Below are positions 43,692 to 51,661 of a stretch of 64,000 bases of DNA, in pieces. The stretch spans positions 1 to 64,000 of the forward strand of contig CANEVH010000018.1 in assembly GCA_947442105.1 (NCBI GenBank). The letters are read 5' to 3'. Below the pieces are notes generated by a model. It saw only the letters and a program-made list of their open reading frames with translations. It was not told the DNA's origin and did not search any database. The DNA comes from Comamonadaceae bacterium (lineage in GTDB: Bacteria; Pseudomonadota; Gammaproteobacteria; Burkholderiales; Burkholderiaceae_C). The stretch's first letter is position 1, and each line of letters starts with the position of its first letter. The position numbers and the translations under genes are program-made.

Positions 43692-44813
43692 TCAATCGTA
43701 GGGTGTGAACTCATTGCCATCTCGGCCAAGCAATTGCATGAGTTTGGGGTGGATGAACAACTTTTCTTTGCCAGCCTGCACTTCGCGCAGCACGCCGATG
43801 GCGACCAGCTCTTTCAGGTAGCGCGAGGCGGACTGGCGCTGGGCAATGTTTTTTTCGACCAGATTGCCAATGCGGCAATAGGGCTGCTCAAAGATCACAT
43901 CCACCAGTTCGCGGCTGTATATCTTGGGCAGGCGCTCGCGCACATGGGCGGTAGTGTGTTCGGCCAGGGTGCGAATGGAGGCAATCTTGCGCGTGGTCCA
44001 CTGGGCCGTTTCTTCCACGGCCTGCAGCATGAATATGACCCAAGGCTCTAAGTTGCCGGTGCGGGTGGTGTCCAGTAGCAGGCGGTAATAGTCGGCCTTG
44101 TGGGCAATGATGTGACGGCTGAGGTAGAGGATGGGGAGCGTCAGCAGATCGGCCTGAATCAGGTACAGAATGTTGAGCACCCTGCCCGTGCGGCCGTTGC
44201 CCTCGGCAAAGGGGTGAATCGCCTCAAACTGGTAATGGCCTATAGCCATGCGGATTAGCGGGTCCAGCTCCGTCTGAGTGTGCAAAAAGCGCTCCCAGTT
44301 GGCCAGCAGCTCACGCAGGCAGGCCTCACCTTCGGGCGGTGTGTAGATGACCTCACCGGTGCGGTCGTTGATGAGTTGGGTGCCGGGGGTACGGCGAACG
44401 TCTAGGTTAGTCCCCTTGATGGTGCGGCAGACTTCGACGGCGGTGGCCGTGCACAGCGGGCGTGCCGCCAGTGATTGGTATCCCGTATACAACGCTGTGC
44501 GGTAGCGCAATGCCTCCTTGGTGGCGGCGTTGGCCAGCTTATCACCGCCCTGGGCGTACTGAAATAGCTGGTCTGCCGTCGTGACGATGTTCTCAATCTC
44601 CGAGCTGTCTTTTGCTTCCAAAAGTGGGATGGTATTGATCAGCATGGTCTGGTTCGGAATCAACTCTGCGGCCTGCTTGAGTTCTGCCAGAGCGGCACGG
44701 GCGGTGATGCATTGCTTGAGTACAGCCTTGGTTTCCAGGTCTGCCATAGGGGGCAGAGGAGGCAAGTGGTTCCAGGGTTTGTCAGCGCGCCAAACGGCGA
44801 TTGGATCAATCAT
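43692..44813 (-). CDS. fic: Fic family AMPylase with N-terminal self-inhibitory motif
   Basis: 373 residues from MIDPIAVWRADKPWNHLPPLPP, where family members begin; a longer start at 44870 (19 residues more) would run through the TGTCGA operator-like repeats and is judged less likely. SSEIENIV matches the inhibitory helix motif [ST]xxxE[NG], placed N-terminally (class II). HPFAEGNGRTGR (about 199-210) is the intact catalytic loop with His, Asn and Arg. A C-terminal winged helix (CRIGNLVEKNIAQRQSASRYLKEL) follows. It should transfer AMP to protein hydroxyls, or remove it. It lies opposite to the surrounding cassettes. Confidence 0.88.
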   Translation of the reverse strand: MIDPIAVWRADKPWNHLPPLPPMADLETKAVLKQCITARAALAELKQAAELIPNQTMLINTIPLLEAKDSSEIENIVTTADQLFQYAQGGDKLANAATKEALRYRTALYTGYQSLAARPLCTATAVEVCRTIKGTNLDVRRTPGTQLINDRTGEVIYTPPEGEACLRELLANWERFLHTQTELDPLIRMAIGHYQFEAIHPFAEGNGRTGRVLNILYLIQADLLTLPILYLSRHIIAHKADYYRLLLDTTRTGNLEPWVIFMLQAVEETAQWTTRKIASIRTLAEHTTAHVRERLPKIYSRELVDVIFEQPYCRIGNLVEKNIAQRQSASRYLKELVAIGVLREVQAGKEKLFIHPKLMQLLGRDGNEFTPYD

Positions 44814-44909
44814 GTCGATATTTGTTGATTTGTTCACCGCAAAATGGGCATGTGTCGATGCCATCGACATGTTAAGACAACGCGTCTACGTTCTCAGTTT
44901 TTGTCGACA
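44812..44909 (-). promoter_or_regulatory. TGTCGA repeat cluster upstream of the Fic gene
   Basis: TGTCGA occurs at 44813-44818, as an inverted pair TGTCGAT-gcc-ATCGACA at 44853-44869, and as the palindrome TGTCGACA at 44902-44909. Four half-sites in 98 bp directly in front of the start suggest an operator. The C-terminal winged helix of the Fic protein itself is one candidate binder. Confidence 0.5.
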
Positions 44910-44936
44910 CATGAAATCGCAGGTCTGCGAATAATG

Positions 44937-45020
44937 CGCAAGGGCTTGCGCCAAAGTGGCAAAAGCACCGCTGCATTGCCAAATCAATGGCCGGGCGCGA
45001 GGGAGGGCCATCGCTCCAGT
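44937..45020 (+). pseudogene. Remnant of a DUF4143 ATPase gene
   Basis: Shares 21 consecutive bases with the Walker A region of the intact ATPase gene (39796-39816 versus about 44948-44968). It then jumps to a second similar block, ATTGC..A.TC..TGGCCGGGCGC, corresponding to IADSLAGR of the intact protein. The intervening ~250 nt are missing. Only a heavily deleted scrap remains. Confidence 0.65.
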
Positions 45021-45062
45021 CGCTGACCCACTTGACTTCAGTCGCCTAATGCAAACATTCAA

Positions 45063-45129
45063 GGACCCATCGCCGCCGAAGGCGGACTATCAATCAGCGC
45101 TTTAAGAATATGCAAGCCGCCCCAACTGC
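45063..45129 (-). pseudogene. 3'-terminal remnant of a MocR-type gene
   Basis: 67 nt closely match the last 69 nt of the intact MocR gene at 46467-46535, with a few substitutions and a 2-nt gap (for example CCATCGCCGCCGAAGGCGGA in both). The remnant would end ...AAMGP-stop versus ...AAMDP-stop. It marks one edge of the BrnTA cassette block. Confidence 0.75.
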
Positions 45130-45145
45130 GCCCCTCACGGCCAAC

Positions 45146-45152
45146 GTTGACC
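45146..45152 (+). other. attC-like right end (CCAACGTTGACC) before brnT
   Basis: GCCAACGTTGA matches the right end of the attC at 45713-45799 exactly for ten bases, although GTTGACC departs from GTTRRRY at one position. It lies just after the MocR remnant and 52 nt before brnT, so it is the probable left boundary of the brnTA cassette. Confidence 0.4.
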
Positions 45153-45183
45153 CGCAAAAGCGATATTCGTTGCTGCCAGTACG

Positions 45184-45198
45184 TTTTGTACATACACT
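45184..45198. promoter_or_regulatory. Candidate brnTA operator (TTTTGTACATACACT)
   Basis: TGTACA palindrome followed by TACA, ending 7 nt before the brnT ATG. BrnA antitoxins autoregulate their operons by binding near this position. Not demonstrated here. Confidence 0.35.
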
Positions 45199-45204
45199 GC
45201 GCCC

Positions 45205-45480
45205 ATGGAGTTCACTTGGTCTGAGACGAAGCGCGCGGCGAATATCAAAGCCCATGGCCTTGATTTCCTGGATGCCACGAGCGTTTTTGAAGGCGTAACA
45301 TTTACTTTCGAAGATGACCGTTTCTCCTACGGCGAGCAACGCTTTGTTACGCTGGGCTTGCTCGCTGGCATCCCTGTTTCAGTCGTACATACGGAGAGTC
45401 AACATGAAATCCGCATCATCTCTTTCCGAAGAGCAAGCAAGCGCGAGTCGCAAATCTACTTCGATGAAATCCAAAACTGA
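45205..45480 (+). CDS. brnT: BrnT family toxin (RNase-like)
   Basis: 91 residues, the standard BrnT size. MEFTWSETKRAANIKAHGLDF, FEDDRFSYGEQRFVTLG and HEIRIISFRRASKRESQIY are BrnT hallmarks with the conserved Glu, Lys, Arg residues. It belongs to the RelE-like type II toxin fold and cleaves RNA to halt translation. The antitoxin gene overlaps its 3' end. Located inside an integron-type cassette, a usual home for stabilising toxin-antitoxin modules. Confidence 0.92.
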   Translation: MEFTWSETKRAANIKAHGLDFLDATSVFEGVTFTFEDDRFSYGEQRFVTLGLLAGIPVSVVHTESQHEIRIISFRRASKRESQIYFDEIQN

Positions 45481-45718
45481 TTGGGCACGCCTGAAGTCCG
45501 GCGCAGGTGAAGCGAAACCGACAACCGAACACCCTGAGGCAGCCGTAAAGCACATTGTTCGCGGCCTGGTGCGCAAGGGTTTAAAGCCGCTACCCGCCAA
45601 AGCATCTATTTCACTTCGCGTGGATCAAGATGTGCTCGAATGGTTCAAAGCACAGGGGGCTGGCTATCAGACACGCATCAACACAGTTCTGAGGGCCTTC
45701 CGTGACGCTTCGGTTTAA
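45404..45718 (+). CDS. brnA: BrnA family antitoxin
   Basis: 104 residues from an ATG preceded by GGAG (GGAGAGTCAAC); this overlaps brnT by 77 nt. An ATG at 45464 (84 residues, MKSKTDWARLKSG) overlaps by only 17 nt and is a fair alternative, but lacks a ribosome site. ASISLRVDQDVLEWFKAQGAGYQTRINTVLRAF is the ribbon-helix-helix-type DNA-binding C-terminus of BrnA_antitoxin, spread over two halves. It neutralises BrnT and represses the operon. Its TAA is embedded in the R'' site of the following attC. Confidence 0.9.
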   Translation: MKSASSLSEEQASASRKSTSMKSKTDWARLKSGAGEAKPTTEHPEAAVKHIVRGLVRKGLKPLPAKASISLRVDQDVLEWFKAQGAGYQTRINTVLRAFRDASV

Positions 45719-45799
45719 CAGGTTGCGCGTCGCGGACACCCAGCAACAGCTTGCCGCTTCGCGCCGCTTTCTGCGTGCCGGACGGCGCCAACGTTGAGC
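45713..45799 (+). other. Integron attC recombination site 2
   Basis: R'' GTTTAAC and R' GTTGAGC both fit the consensus and are 87 nt apart. GTTGCGCGTC near the left pairs with GACGGCGCCAAC near the right (inner L sites), and the centre CTTGCCGCTTCGCGCC gives a loop. It overlaps the brnA stop on the left; the next ATG is 3 nt from its right end. Confidence 0.75.
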
Positions 45800-45802
45800 G
45801 TC

Positions 45803-46216
45803 ATGAGCCGAATTCCGTCTGAGCGCGAAGTCCTGCGTTGCATCTACGAGATGTACGAGTCATCCTATCCCGGTCATCCTTCTGGTGGGGGTCGCGGAGA
45901 AAACGATCCATACATTTCCGTTGACATGTCTGCCGTGGCATCGAAGCTCAAATGCAAACCCGAACTCCTGTTTGGCTACTTGTATTTCCACCTTGATGCG
46001 AAGCACCGGTACAAGCAAGCGGAGGACGTTGCGGTTCACCTGTTTGCTATGAAGGTAGGCGACAAGCGCCACGGGGTCAACTTCCCGTATCTTGCAGCTC
46101 TTCTTGCAAACCACGATCTCGAGCACCGTCGACAGCTCTGGTCGCTAGGCATTTCAATATTGGCGCTTGTTATGTCTGGGGTGGCTGTCATCGCTCAATT
46201 TGCCACCTCCAAGTAA
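45803..46216 (+). CDS. Small C-tail-anchored protein of unknown function, cassette gene
   Basis: 137 residues from MSRIPSEREVLRCIYEMYES; the ATG is 3 nt after the attC core. A TTG three codons earlier lies inside the recombination site and is rejected. Soluble N-terminal part (about 1-105, winged-helix-like feel with MSAVASKLKCKPELLFGYLYFHLD) and one C-terminal membrane helix LWSLGISILALVMSGVAVIAQF. I recognise no family. Similar tail-anchored proteins occur among integron cassettes and defence genes. The attC expected after its stop is not recognisable. Confidence 0.6.
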   Translation: MSRIPSEREVLRCIYEMYESSYPGHPSGGGRGENDPYISVDMSAVASKLKCKPELLFGYLYFHLDAKHRYKQAEDVAVHLFAMKVGDKRHGVNFPYLAALLANHDLEHRRQLWSLGISILALVMSGVAVIAQFATSK

Positions 46217-46397
46217 CGGTGCGCGTGGCGCCTCTTTGGGTTTTGCTGTCGCGCCAGCGACATCACAGACGTGGCACAGGCAAACGGCGCCTGTGTCAAA
46301 AATGCGATGCCGTTTTTGACCGCCTGCACGGGTGCAGCGCTGGCTGAGATGTCGAGGGCGATGAACGCACATCGCAAATAGCCTAAGTAACTCAAGT

Positions 46398-46431
46398 GAA
46401 ATCATCCGTCCCATGGTTGATTTTCAACCAT
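46398..46431. promoter_or_regulatory. Orphan copy of the DUF4143 upstream element
   Basis: AATCATCCGT followed by the palindrome ATGGTTGATTTTCAACCAT (46413-46431). It matches the element in front of the ATPase gene at 39688, including the AATCRTCCGT lead. Here no ATPase follows; the next feature is the MocR 3' end. It is best read as the leftover promoter of a lost copy. Confidence 0.6.
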
Positions 46432-46462
46432 CAACACGCCTGACAAGCAAACCCGGCCGCCT

Positions 46463-47851
46463 TTACGGATCCATCGCCGCCGAAGGCGGACTGTCAATCA
46501 GCGCTTTCAAAATCTGCAAGCCACCCTCCAACTGCTCCACCGACGCCGGAGCGTTCAGGCTGATGCGAATGGCGTGCGGCGCGGGGGAGCGGCCTACGGC
46601 AAAGTGGTCGGCGGTGCGCACCAGCACGCCGGCCTGGCGCAGGGCGGCGGCAAACTGGCCGGCGCGCCAGGGCTCGGGCAGGGGCAGCCAGATCAGCGGG
46701 AACTCGGGGTCGGTCTTGAAGTCCAGGCCCTGCAACACGGCGCGGGCGCGCTCCAGGCGCTGGGCGGTCATTTGGCGCTGCTGGGCAATCAGGCCCTCCA
46801 TGGTGCCGCTTTCCAGCCAGCGGGTGGCAATCTCGGGCAGCAGGGGTGCGACCATCCAGCTGTCGGCGCGCATGCTGGCGGCAAATTTGCTCAGCCAGGC
46901 CGGGGCGGCTTCCACATAGCCCACGCGCAAGCCCGGCGCCAGCACTTTGGAAAAGCTGCTGAGCAAAAACGACTGCTCGGGCAGCCAGGTGGACAGTGCA
47001 GGCAAGGGGTTTGCCTGCATGGCGGCGTGCACGCAGTCTTCAATAATGAACAGGCCATGCGTGCGCATCACAGCGGCCACCGCCTCGCGCCGCGCCATGG
47101 GCATGGTGGCAGCCGTAGGGTTGTGCAGCGTGGGCGCGCAGTAGACAAATTTGGTGTCAAAGGTCTTGGCCGCGCGCTCCAACGCCTGGGGCACCATGCC
47201 GTGTTCGTCCGTCTCAATGCCAATGAGCTGCAGGCGCATGGAGCGGGCCAGCGCCTGCAAGCCGGGGTAGCTCAGCGACTCGGTCAGCACCGCGTCGCCC
47301 GGGCGTGCCACGGTGCGCAGCACACAGGCCAGGCCGTGCTGGGCGCCGTGGGTGACCATCACCCGGCTCCACTGGCCGCTGGTGCCAAAGCGGCGCAGCC
47401 ACTGGGCGCCCGCCTCGCGGTGGCGGCGCATGCCGGTCTCGCTTTGGTAGCTCAGCACCTGGCGCATGAGTTCGGGGTCGGTGGTCAGGGTTTGGAAGGC
47501 TGTTTGCAGCGCGGCGGACTCATCCCCCACCATGGCCACGTTGTGCGCCAGGTCGATGGGTTGCTGGTCGGGCGACTCACTGGAGCGCACGTGCTCGGCC
47601 GAGCGCACATAGGTGCCGTCGCCCACGCGGGCGGTGGCCAGGCCCTGGCGCTCTAGGATGGCGTAGGCGCGGCTGATGGTGCCGGTGGTCACGCCCAGGC
47701 GGTGCGCCAGGTTGCGCTGGGGCGGCAGCTTTTCGCCCATGGGTACCTGGCCGTTCAAAATGGCCTGCGCCAGGTCTTCGGCAATGGACTGGTACTTGGG
47801 CTTGCTGCCATCGCCCAGGCTGGCGGTGGAGATGAGTTGTTCAAAGGACAT
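46463..47851 (-). CDS. MocR/PdxR-type regulator: GntR winged helix fused to PLP aminotransferase
   Basis: 462 residues. N-terminal GntR winged helix (about 15-80: YQSIAEDLAQAILNGQVPMGEKLPPQR, GVTTGTISRAYAILERQGL). C-terminal fold-type I aminotransferase-like domain with FLLSSFSKVLAPGLRVGYVEA, where the Lys after SSFS binds PLP, and YCAPTLHNPTAATM. MocR proteins sense PLP or amino compounds and usually control a neighbouring gene. The divergent GMC oxidoreductase gene is the obvious target. A 67-nt copy of its 3' end lies 1.4 kb downstream. Confidence 0.92.
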   Translation of the reverse strand: MSFEQLISTASLGDGSKPKYQSIAEDLAQAILNGQVPMGEKLPPQRNLAHRLGVTTGTISRAYAILERQGLATARVGDGTYVRSAEHVRSSESPDQQPIDLAHNVAMVGDESAALQTAFQTLTTDPELMRQVLSYQSETGMRRHREAGAQWLRRFGTSGQWSRVMVTHGAQHGLACVLRTVARPGDAVLTESLSYPGLQALARSMRLQLIGIETDEHGMVPQALERAAKTFDTKFVYCAPTLHNPTAATMPMARREAVAAVMRTHGLFIIEDCVHAAMQANPLPALSTWLPEQSFLLSSFSKVLAPGLRVGYVEAAPAWLSKFAASMRADSWMVAPLLPEIATRWLESGTMEGLIAQQRQMTAQRLERARAVLQGLDFKTDPEFPLIWLPLPEPWRAGQFAAALRQAGVLVRTADHFAVGRSPAPHAIRISLNAPASVEQLEGGLQILKALIDSPPSAAMDP

Positions 47852-47889
47852 GGGGCGTCATTTTCTGGGCAATTACTTGATTTGAACGC

Positions 47890-47920
47890 ATTGTTGGCAT
47901 CCAATCCTCTTGCATAGTAT
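47890..47920 (+). promoter_or_regulatory. Candidate MocR operator and GMC promoter
   Basis: ATTG-TTGG-CAT-CCAA-T (47890-47905) is a symmetric site in the 138-bp divergent gap. TTGGCA within it and TAGTAT at 47915-47920 (spacing 15) resemble -35 and -10 boxes for the oxidoreductase gene. MocR regulators bind sites overlapping such promoters. Tentative. Confidence 0.3.
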
Positions 47921-47989
47921 GTGCTTCGCTTTCGCCAGTGCGCTATTCCTCACCCATTTACCGCCCCCGCTTCTGCTACCTTTGTGCCC

Positions 47990-49615
47990 ATGAACGAATA
48001 CGACTACATCATCGTGGGTGCCGGATCGGCCGGCTGCGTGCTGGCCAACCGCCTGAGCGCCAGCGGCACAGACCGGGTGCTGCTGTTAGAGGCCGGTGGC
48101 TCGGACCGCAGCCCGCTGATTCAGGTGCCGCTGGGCTATGGCCTGACGTTTTCTGACCCCAAATACAACTGGATGTACACCACGCAGCCCGATGCGGCCT
48201 TGGGCGGGCGCACCTCGTTTTGGCCGCGCGGCAAGGTGTTGGGCGGCAGCAGCTCGCTCAATGCCATGGTCTACATGCGCGGCCAGCACGCCGACTACGA
48301 CGAATGGCGCGACGCGGGCAACCCCGGCTGGGGCTGGAGCGATGTGCTGCCCTACTTCAAAAAGTCCGAATACCACGTCTGGGGCGCCTCCGAACACCAT
48401 GGCGCAGGCGGCGAACTCACGGTCAGCGACTTTGCCGACCAGGTGCATCCTCTGTGCGAGCGTTTCTTGCAGGCCGGTGAGGCGCTGGGCTATGGCCGCA
48501 CGCAAGACTTCAATGGCGCGCGCAAAGAAGGCTTTGGCCTGTGGCAAATGACGATACGCAAGGGCGTGCGCGCCTCGGCATCCAACGCCTTTTTGCGCCC
48601 GGCCATGGGGCGCAGCAATTTAACGGTATTGACCGACGCGCTAGTGCACCGCGTGCTGCTGCAAGGGCGCGAAGCGGTGGGTGTGGAATGCGTGGTGGGC
48701 GGCGCCACGCAGCGCTTCAAAAGCCGCAAAGAAGTCATTTTGTGCGGCGGCGCCATCAACTCCCCTCAGCTTTTGCAGCTCTCGGGCGTGGGCGACGCGG
48801 CCTTGCTAACTGCGAAAGGGGTGCCCGTGGTGCACCACCTGCCCGGCGTAGGCCAGGGCCTGCAAGACCATTTGTGCGTGTCTTATTTCTTTAAGTCCAA
48901 GGTGCCCACGCTCAACAACACGCTGGGCCCCTGGTACGGCAAGGTCTGGGCCGGTATGCGCTATCTGCTGGACCGCAAAGGCCCGCTGGGCATGAGCGTG
49001 AACCAGGCCGGCGCCTTTGTGCGCAGCCGCCCTGGCCTGGCGCAGCCCAATTTGCACCTGTATTTCAACCCCATCAGCTACACCGCCAACACCGCGCCCG
49101 TGGGCAAGCGCTTTCAGTTGCAAAACCCGGATCCGTTTGCCGCGTTTTTGATCTCGTTCAACACCTGCCGCCCCACCAGCCGGGGCAGCGTGCAAATTCA
49201 ATCGGCCAATCCGCAAGACAAGCCGCTGATTACCACCAACTTCCTGAGCACCGAGCACGACCGCCAGGACATTGTCGAAGGCGCGCGCATGGTGCGCAGC
49301 ATTGCGGCCACCGCGCCGCTGGCCGACGTTGTGGAAAGCGAGCACTTGCCCGGCGCCAGCGTACAGAGCGAGGAAGCGATCTTTGCGGACTTTGCCAAGC
49401 GCGGCGGCTCGGTCTACCACGCGTCTTGCACCTGCGCCATGGGGCCGGACTCGGCCACTGCCGTGGTGGACGCGCGCCTGCGCGTGCACGGCATGCGCCG
49501 CCTGCGGGTAATAGATGCCTCGGTGTTCCCAGCCGTGACCTCCGGCAACACCAACGCGCCCGTCATCATGGTGGCGGAAAAAGGCGCGGACATGGTGCTG
49601 GCAGACAACGCCTGA
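47990..49615 (+). CDS. GMC oxidoreductase (choline/alcohol dehydrogenase type)
   Basis: 541 residues from [22 protein letters not shown], the FAD-binding start; the upstream in-frame extension is rejected. [25 protein letters not shown] and [19 protein letters not shown] are the two GMC signatures. [40 protein letters not shown] contains, in parts, the catalytic His and the FAD-contacting C-terminus. No signal peptide, so cytoplasmic or membrane-associated. It oxidises an alcohol to an aldehyde, which the two aldehyde dehydrogenases downstream could take further. First gene of a six-gene co-directional run. Confidence 0.93.
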   Translation: MNEYDYIIVGAGSAGCVLANRLSASGTDRVLLLEAGGSDRSPLIQVPLGYGLTFSDPKYNWMYTTQPDAALGGRTSFWPRGKVLGGSSSLNAMVYMRGQHADYDEWRDAGNPGWGWSDVLPYFKKSEYHVWGASEHHGAGGELTVSDFADQVHPLCERFLQAGEALGYGRTQDFNGARKEGFGLWQMTIRKGVRASASNAFLRPAMGRSNLTVLTDALVHRVLLQGREAVGVECVVGGATQRFKSRKEVILCGGAINSPQLLQLSGVGDAALLTAKGVPVVHHLPGVGQGLQDHLCVSYFFKSKVPTLNNTLGPWYGKVWAGMRYLLDRKGPLGMSVNQAGAFVRSRPGLAQPNLHLYFNPISYTANTAPVGKRFQLQNPDPFAAFLISFNTCRPTSRGSVQIQSANPQDKPLITTNFLSTEHDRQDIVEGARMVRSIAATAPLADVVESEHLPGASVQSEEAIFADFAKRGGSVYHASCTCAMGPDSATAVVDARLRVHGMRRLRVIDASVFPAVTSGNTNAPVIMVAEKGADMVLADNA

Positions 49616-49666
49616 GCGCGGCCTTGTCGTTTAATTGAACCCTCTTTCATTCCTCAAGCCCCCACC

Positions 49667-50656
49667 ATGACCACCACCTTCCAAGCCCTTGTTGTTGACC
49701 AAGTCGATGGCAAACCCGTTCCTTCGCTCAAACAAATCACCCAGGCCGACCTGCCTGCTCTCGATGTACTGGTGGCCATTGACTACTCCAGCATCAATTA
49801 CAAAGACGCGATGGCGCTCACCGGCACGGGCAAGATCATCCGCAGCTTCCCCATGGTGCCCGGCATTGACTTTGCGGGCACGGTGGTCGAGTCCAGCAGC
49901 GCCGACTACAAGGCAGGCGACAAAGTGGTGCTGACCGGCTGGAGCGTGGGTGAGCGGTTTTGGGGTGGCTACAGCCAAATGCAGCGCGTCAAGGCCGAGT
50001 GGCTGGTGCCCCTACCCGCTGCCTTAAGCAGCCAAAGCGCCATGGCCATTGGCACTGCGGGCCTCACCGCCATGCTGTGCGTCATGGCGCTGGAGGATGC
50101 GGGCGTCAAGAGCGGCAAGATTTTGGTCAGCGGCGCCAATGGCGGCGTGGGCAGCGTGGCCATCAGCCTGCTAGCGCGCTTGGGTTACGAAGTCACCGCC
50201 CTGAGCCAGCGGCCTGACGAGAACCGCGACTATTTGCTGGGCCTGGGTGCCAAAGACGTGATCGGCGGCCCCGAATGGAAAGAAAAGCCCGCCCCGCTGG
50301 GCAGCCAGCGCTGGCAAGGCGCGGTGGACGTGGTGGGCGGCACGGTGCTGGCGCGCATGCTGAGCGAAATCGACTATGGCGGCGCGGTGGCCGCCTGCGG
50401 CCTGGCCGGTGGTTTTGGCCTGGACACCACGGTCATGCCCTTTATTTTGCGCGGCGTGCGCCTCTTGGGCGTGGACTCGGTGATGTGCCCCACAGCGCGG
50501 CGCATGGCCGCTTGGCAGCGCTTGGCCACCGAATTTGCCGCCCCAGCGCAAGCGCAAATGCAGCGCGTGGTGGGCCTGGGCGAGGTGGTAGCCCTGGCCA
50601 AAGACTTTATGGCCGGCACCTCGCGCGGGCGCGTGGTGGTGGACGTCAACCGGTAA
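49667..50656 (+). CDS. acuI: AcuI/YhdH-type acrylyl-CoA reductase (MDR family)
   Basis: 329 residues of the zinc-independent medium-chain reductase family. FQALVVDQVDGKPVPSLKQI, YSSINYKDAMALTGTGKII and PMVPGIDFAGTVVESS match AcuI/YhdH closely. VSGANGGVGSVAISLLARLGY is the NADPH site. Characterised AcuI reduces acrylyl-CoA to propionyl-CoA and protects against acrylate. Combined with the 3-hydroxyisobutyrate dehydrogenase-like and aldehyde dehydrogenase genes, C3/C4 intermediates are plausible. Confidence 0.88.
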   Translation: MTTTFQALVVDQVDGKPVPSLKQITQADLPALDVLVAIDYSSINYKDAMALTGTGKIIRSFPMVPGIDFAGTVVESSSADYKAGDKVVLTGWSVGERFWGGYSQMQRVKAEWLVPLPAALSSQSAMAIGTAGLTAMLCVMALEDAGVKSGKILVSGANGGVGSVAISLLARLGYEVTALSQRPDENRDYLLGLGAKDVIGGPEWKEKPAPLGSQRWQGAVDVVGGTVLARMLSEIDYGGAVAACGLAGGFGLDTTVMPFILRGVRLLGVDSVMCPTARRMAAWQRLATEFAAPAQAQMQRVVGLGEVVALAKDFMAGTSRGRVVVDVNR

Positions 50657-50700
50657 ACCGGCTTTTCTATTTTTTAATTTTCAAAACATAAGGACTCAGC

Positions 50701-51630
50701 ATGAGCGGACAAAAACTTCGTATCGGTTTTATCGGCCTGGGCGCGTTGGGCGAAGGCCTGTGCGCCAACCTGGTCAAGGCCGGCTTTCCGGTCACCGTCA
50801 ATGACCTGAACAAAGACCTAGCCAAGGGCCTGCTGGCTGCGGGCGCGCAGTGGGCGGACGATGTGGCTGGCACCTGCAGGGATGCGGACGTGGTCATCAC
50901 CGTGCTGCCCTCGCCCGCCGTGTCGCGCAAAGTGGTCGAAGGCCCGGGCGGCGTGTTCGAGAACCTTAAAAGTGGCGGCACCTGGATCGAGATGAGCACC
51001 ACCGACATGGAAGACCTGCTGCGTCTGGCCGATGTGGCAGCTACCAAGGGCATTACCGTGCTGGAATGCCCGGTGACGGGCGGCGTGCACCTGGCCAATT
51101 CGGGCGAGATCACGGTGCTGGTGGGTGGCGAGCAAAGCACGTTTGAGCGCGTACAAACCATTTTGGAGGCCATGGGCGGCGAGATCATTTACATGGGCAA
51201 GATGGGCAACGCCTCGGTCGTCAAGGTGGTGACCAATATGCTGGCCTTCATCCACCTCATTGCAGCGGGCGAAGCCATGATGCTGCCGGCCAAATACGGC
51301 GTGGACCCGGACGCCACCTACCGCGCCATTCGCGCCAGCTCAGGCAATAGCTTTGTGCACGAGACCGAATCCAAGCTGGTGCTCTCGGGCAGCTACAACG
51401 TCAAGTTCAATATGGACTTGGCCTGCAAAGACCTGGGGCTGGTCAACAACATCGCCGAAAAAATTGGCGTGCCGCTAGAGCTGGGCAGCATGGCGCAGCA
51501 AATCTTCCGCCGCGCGCGCGGTCTGTACGGCAGCCAGGCCCAGTCGCCCGAAGTGGTGCGCATGATAGAAGCCGCTTGCGGGCTGGAGCTGCGCGCGCCC
51601 GGCTACCCCACCGAGCTGGTGGCGGAATAA
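50701..51630 (+). CDS. 3-hydroxyisobutyrate/beta-hydroxyacid dehydrogenase family protein
   Basis: 309 residues. GFIGLGALGEGLCANLVKAGF is the NAD(P) Rossmann motif. MSTTDMEDLLRLADVAATKGITVLECPVTGG is spread over the substrate-binding loop, and GKMGNASVVKVVTNML contains the catalytic Lys. It oxidises a beta-hydroxyacid (3-hydroxyisobutyrate, tartronate, 2-hydroxymethylglutarate and similar) to the semialdehyde, the natural substrate of the next genes. The 44-nt gap to acuI suggests co-transcription. Confidence 0.9.
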   Translation: MSGQKLRIGFIGLGALGEGLCANLVKAGFPVTVNDLNKDLAKGLLAAGAQWADDVAGTCRDADVVITVLPSPAVSRKVVEGPGGVFENLKSGGTWIEMSTTDMEDLLRLADVAATKGITVLECPVTGGVHLANSGEITVLVGGEQSTFERVQTILEAMGGEIIYMGKMGNASVVKVVTNMLAFIHLIAAGEAMMLPAKYGVDPDATYRAIRASSGNSFVHETESKLVLSGSYNVKFNMDLACKDLGLVNNIAEKIGVPLELGSMAQQIFRRARGLYGSQAQSPEVVRMIEAACGLELRAPGYPTELVAE

Positions 51631-51661
51631 GCCCCACACTTTTTTCTAGCAAGGCCCCACC

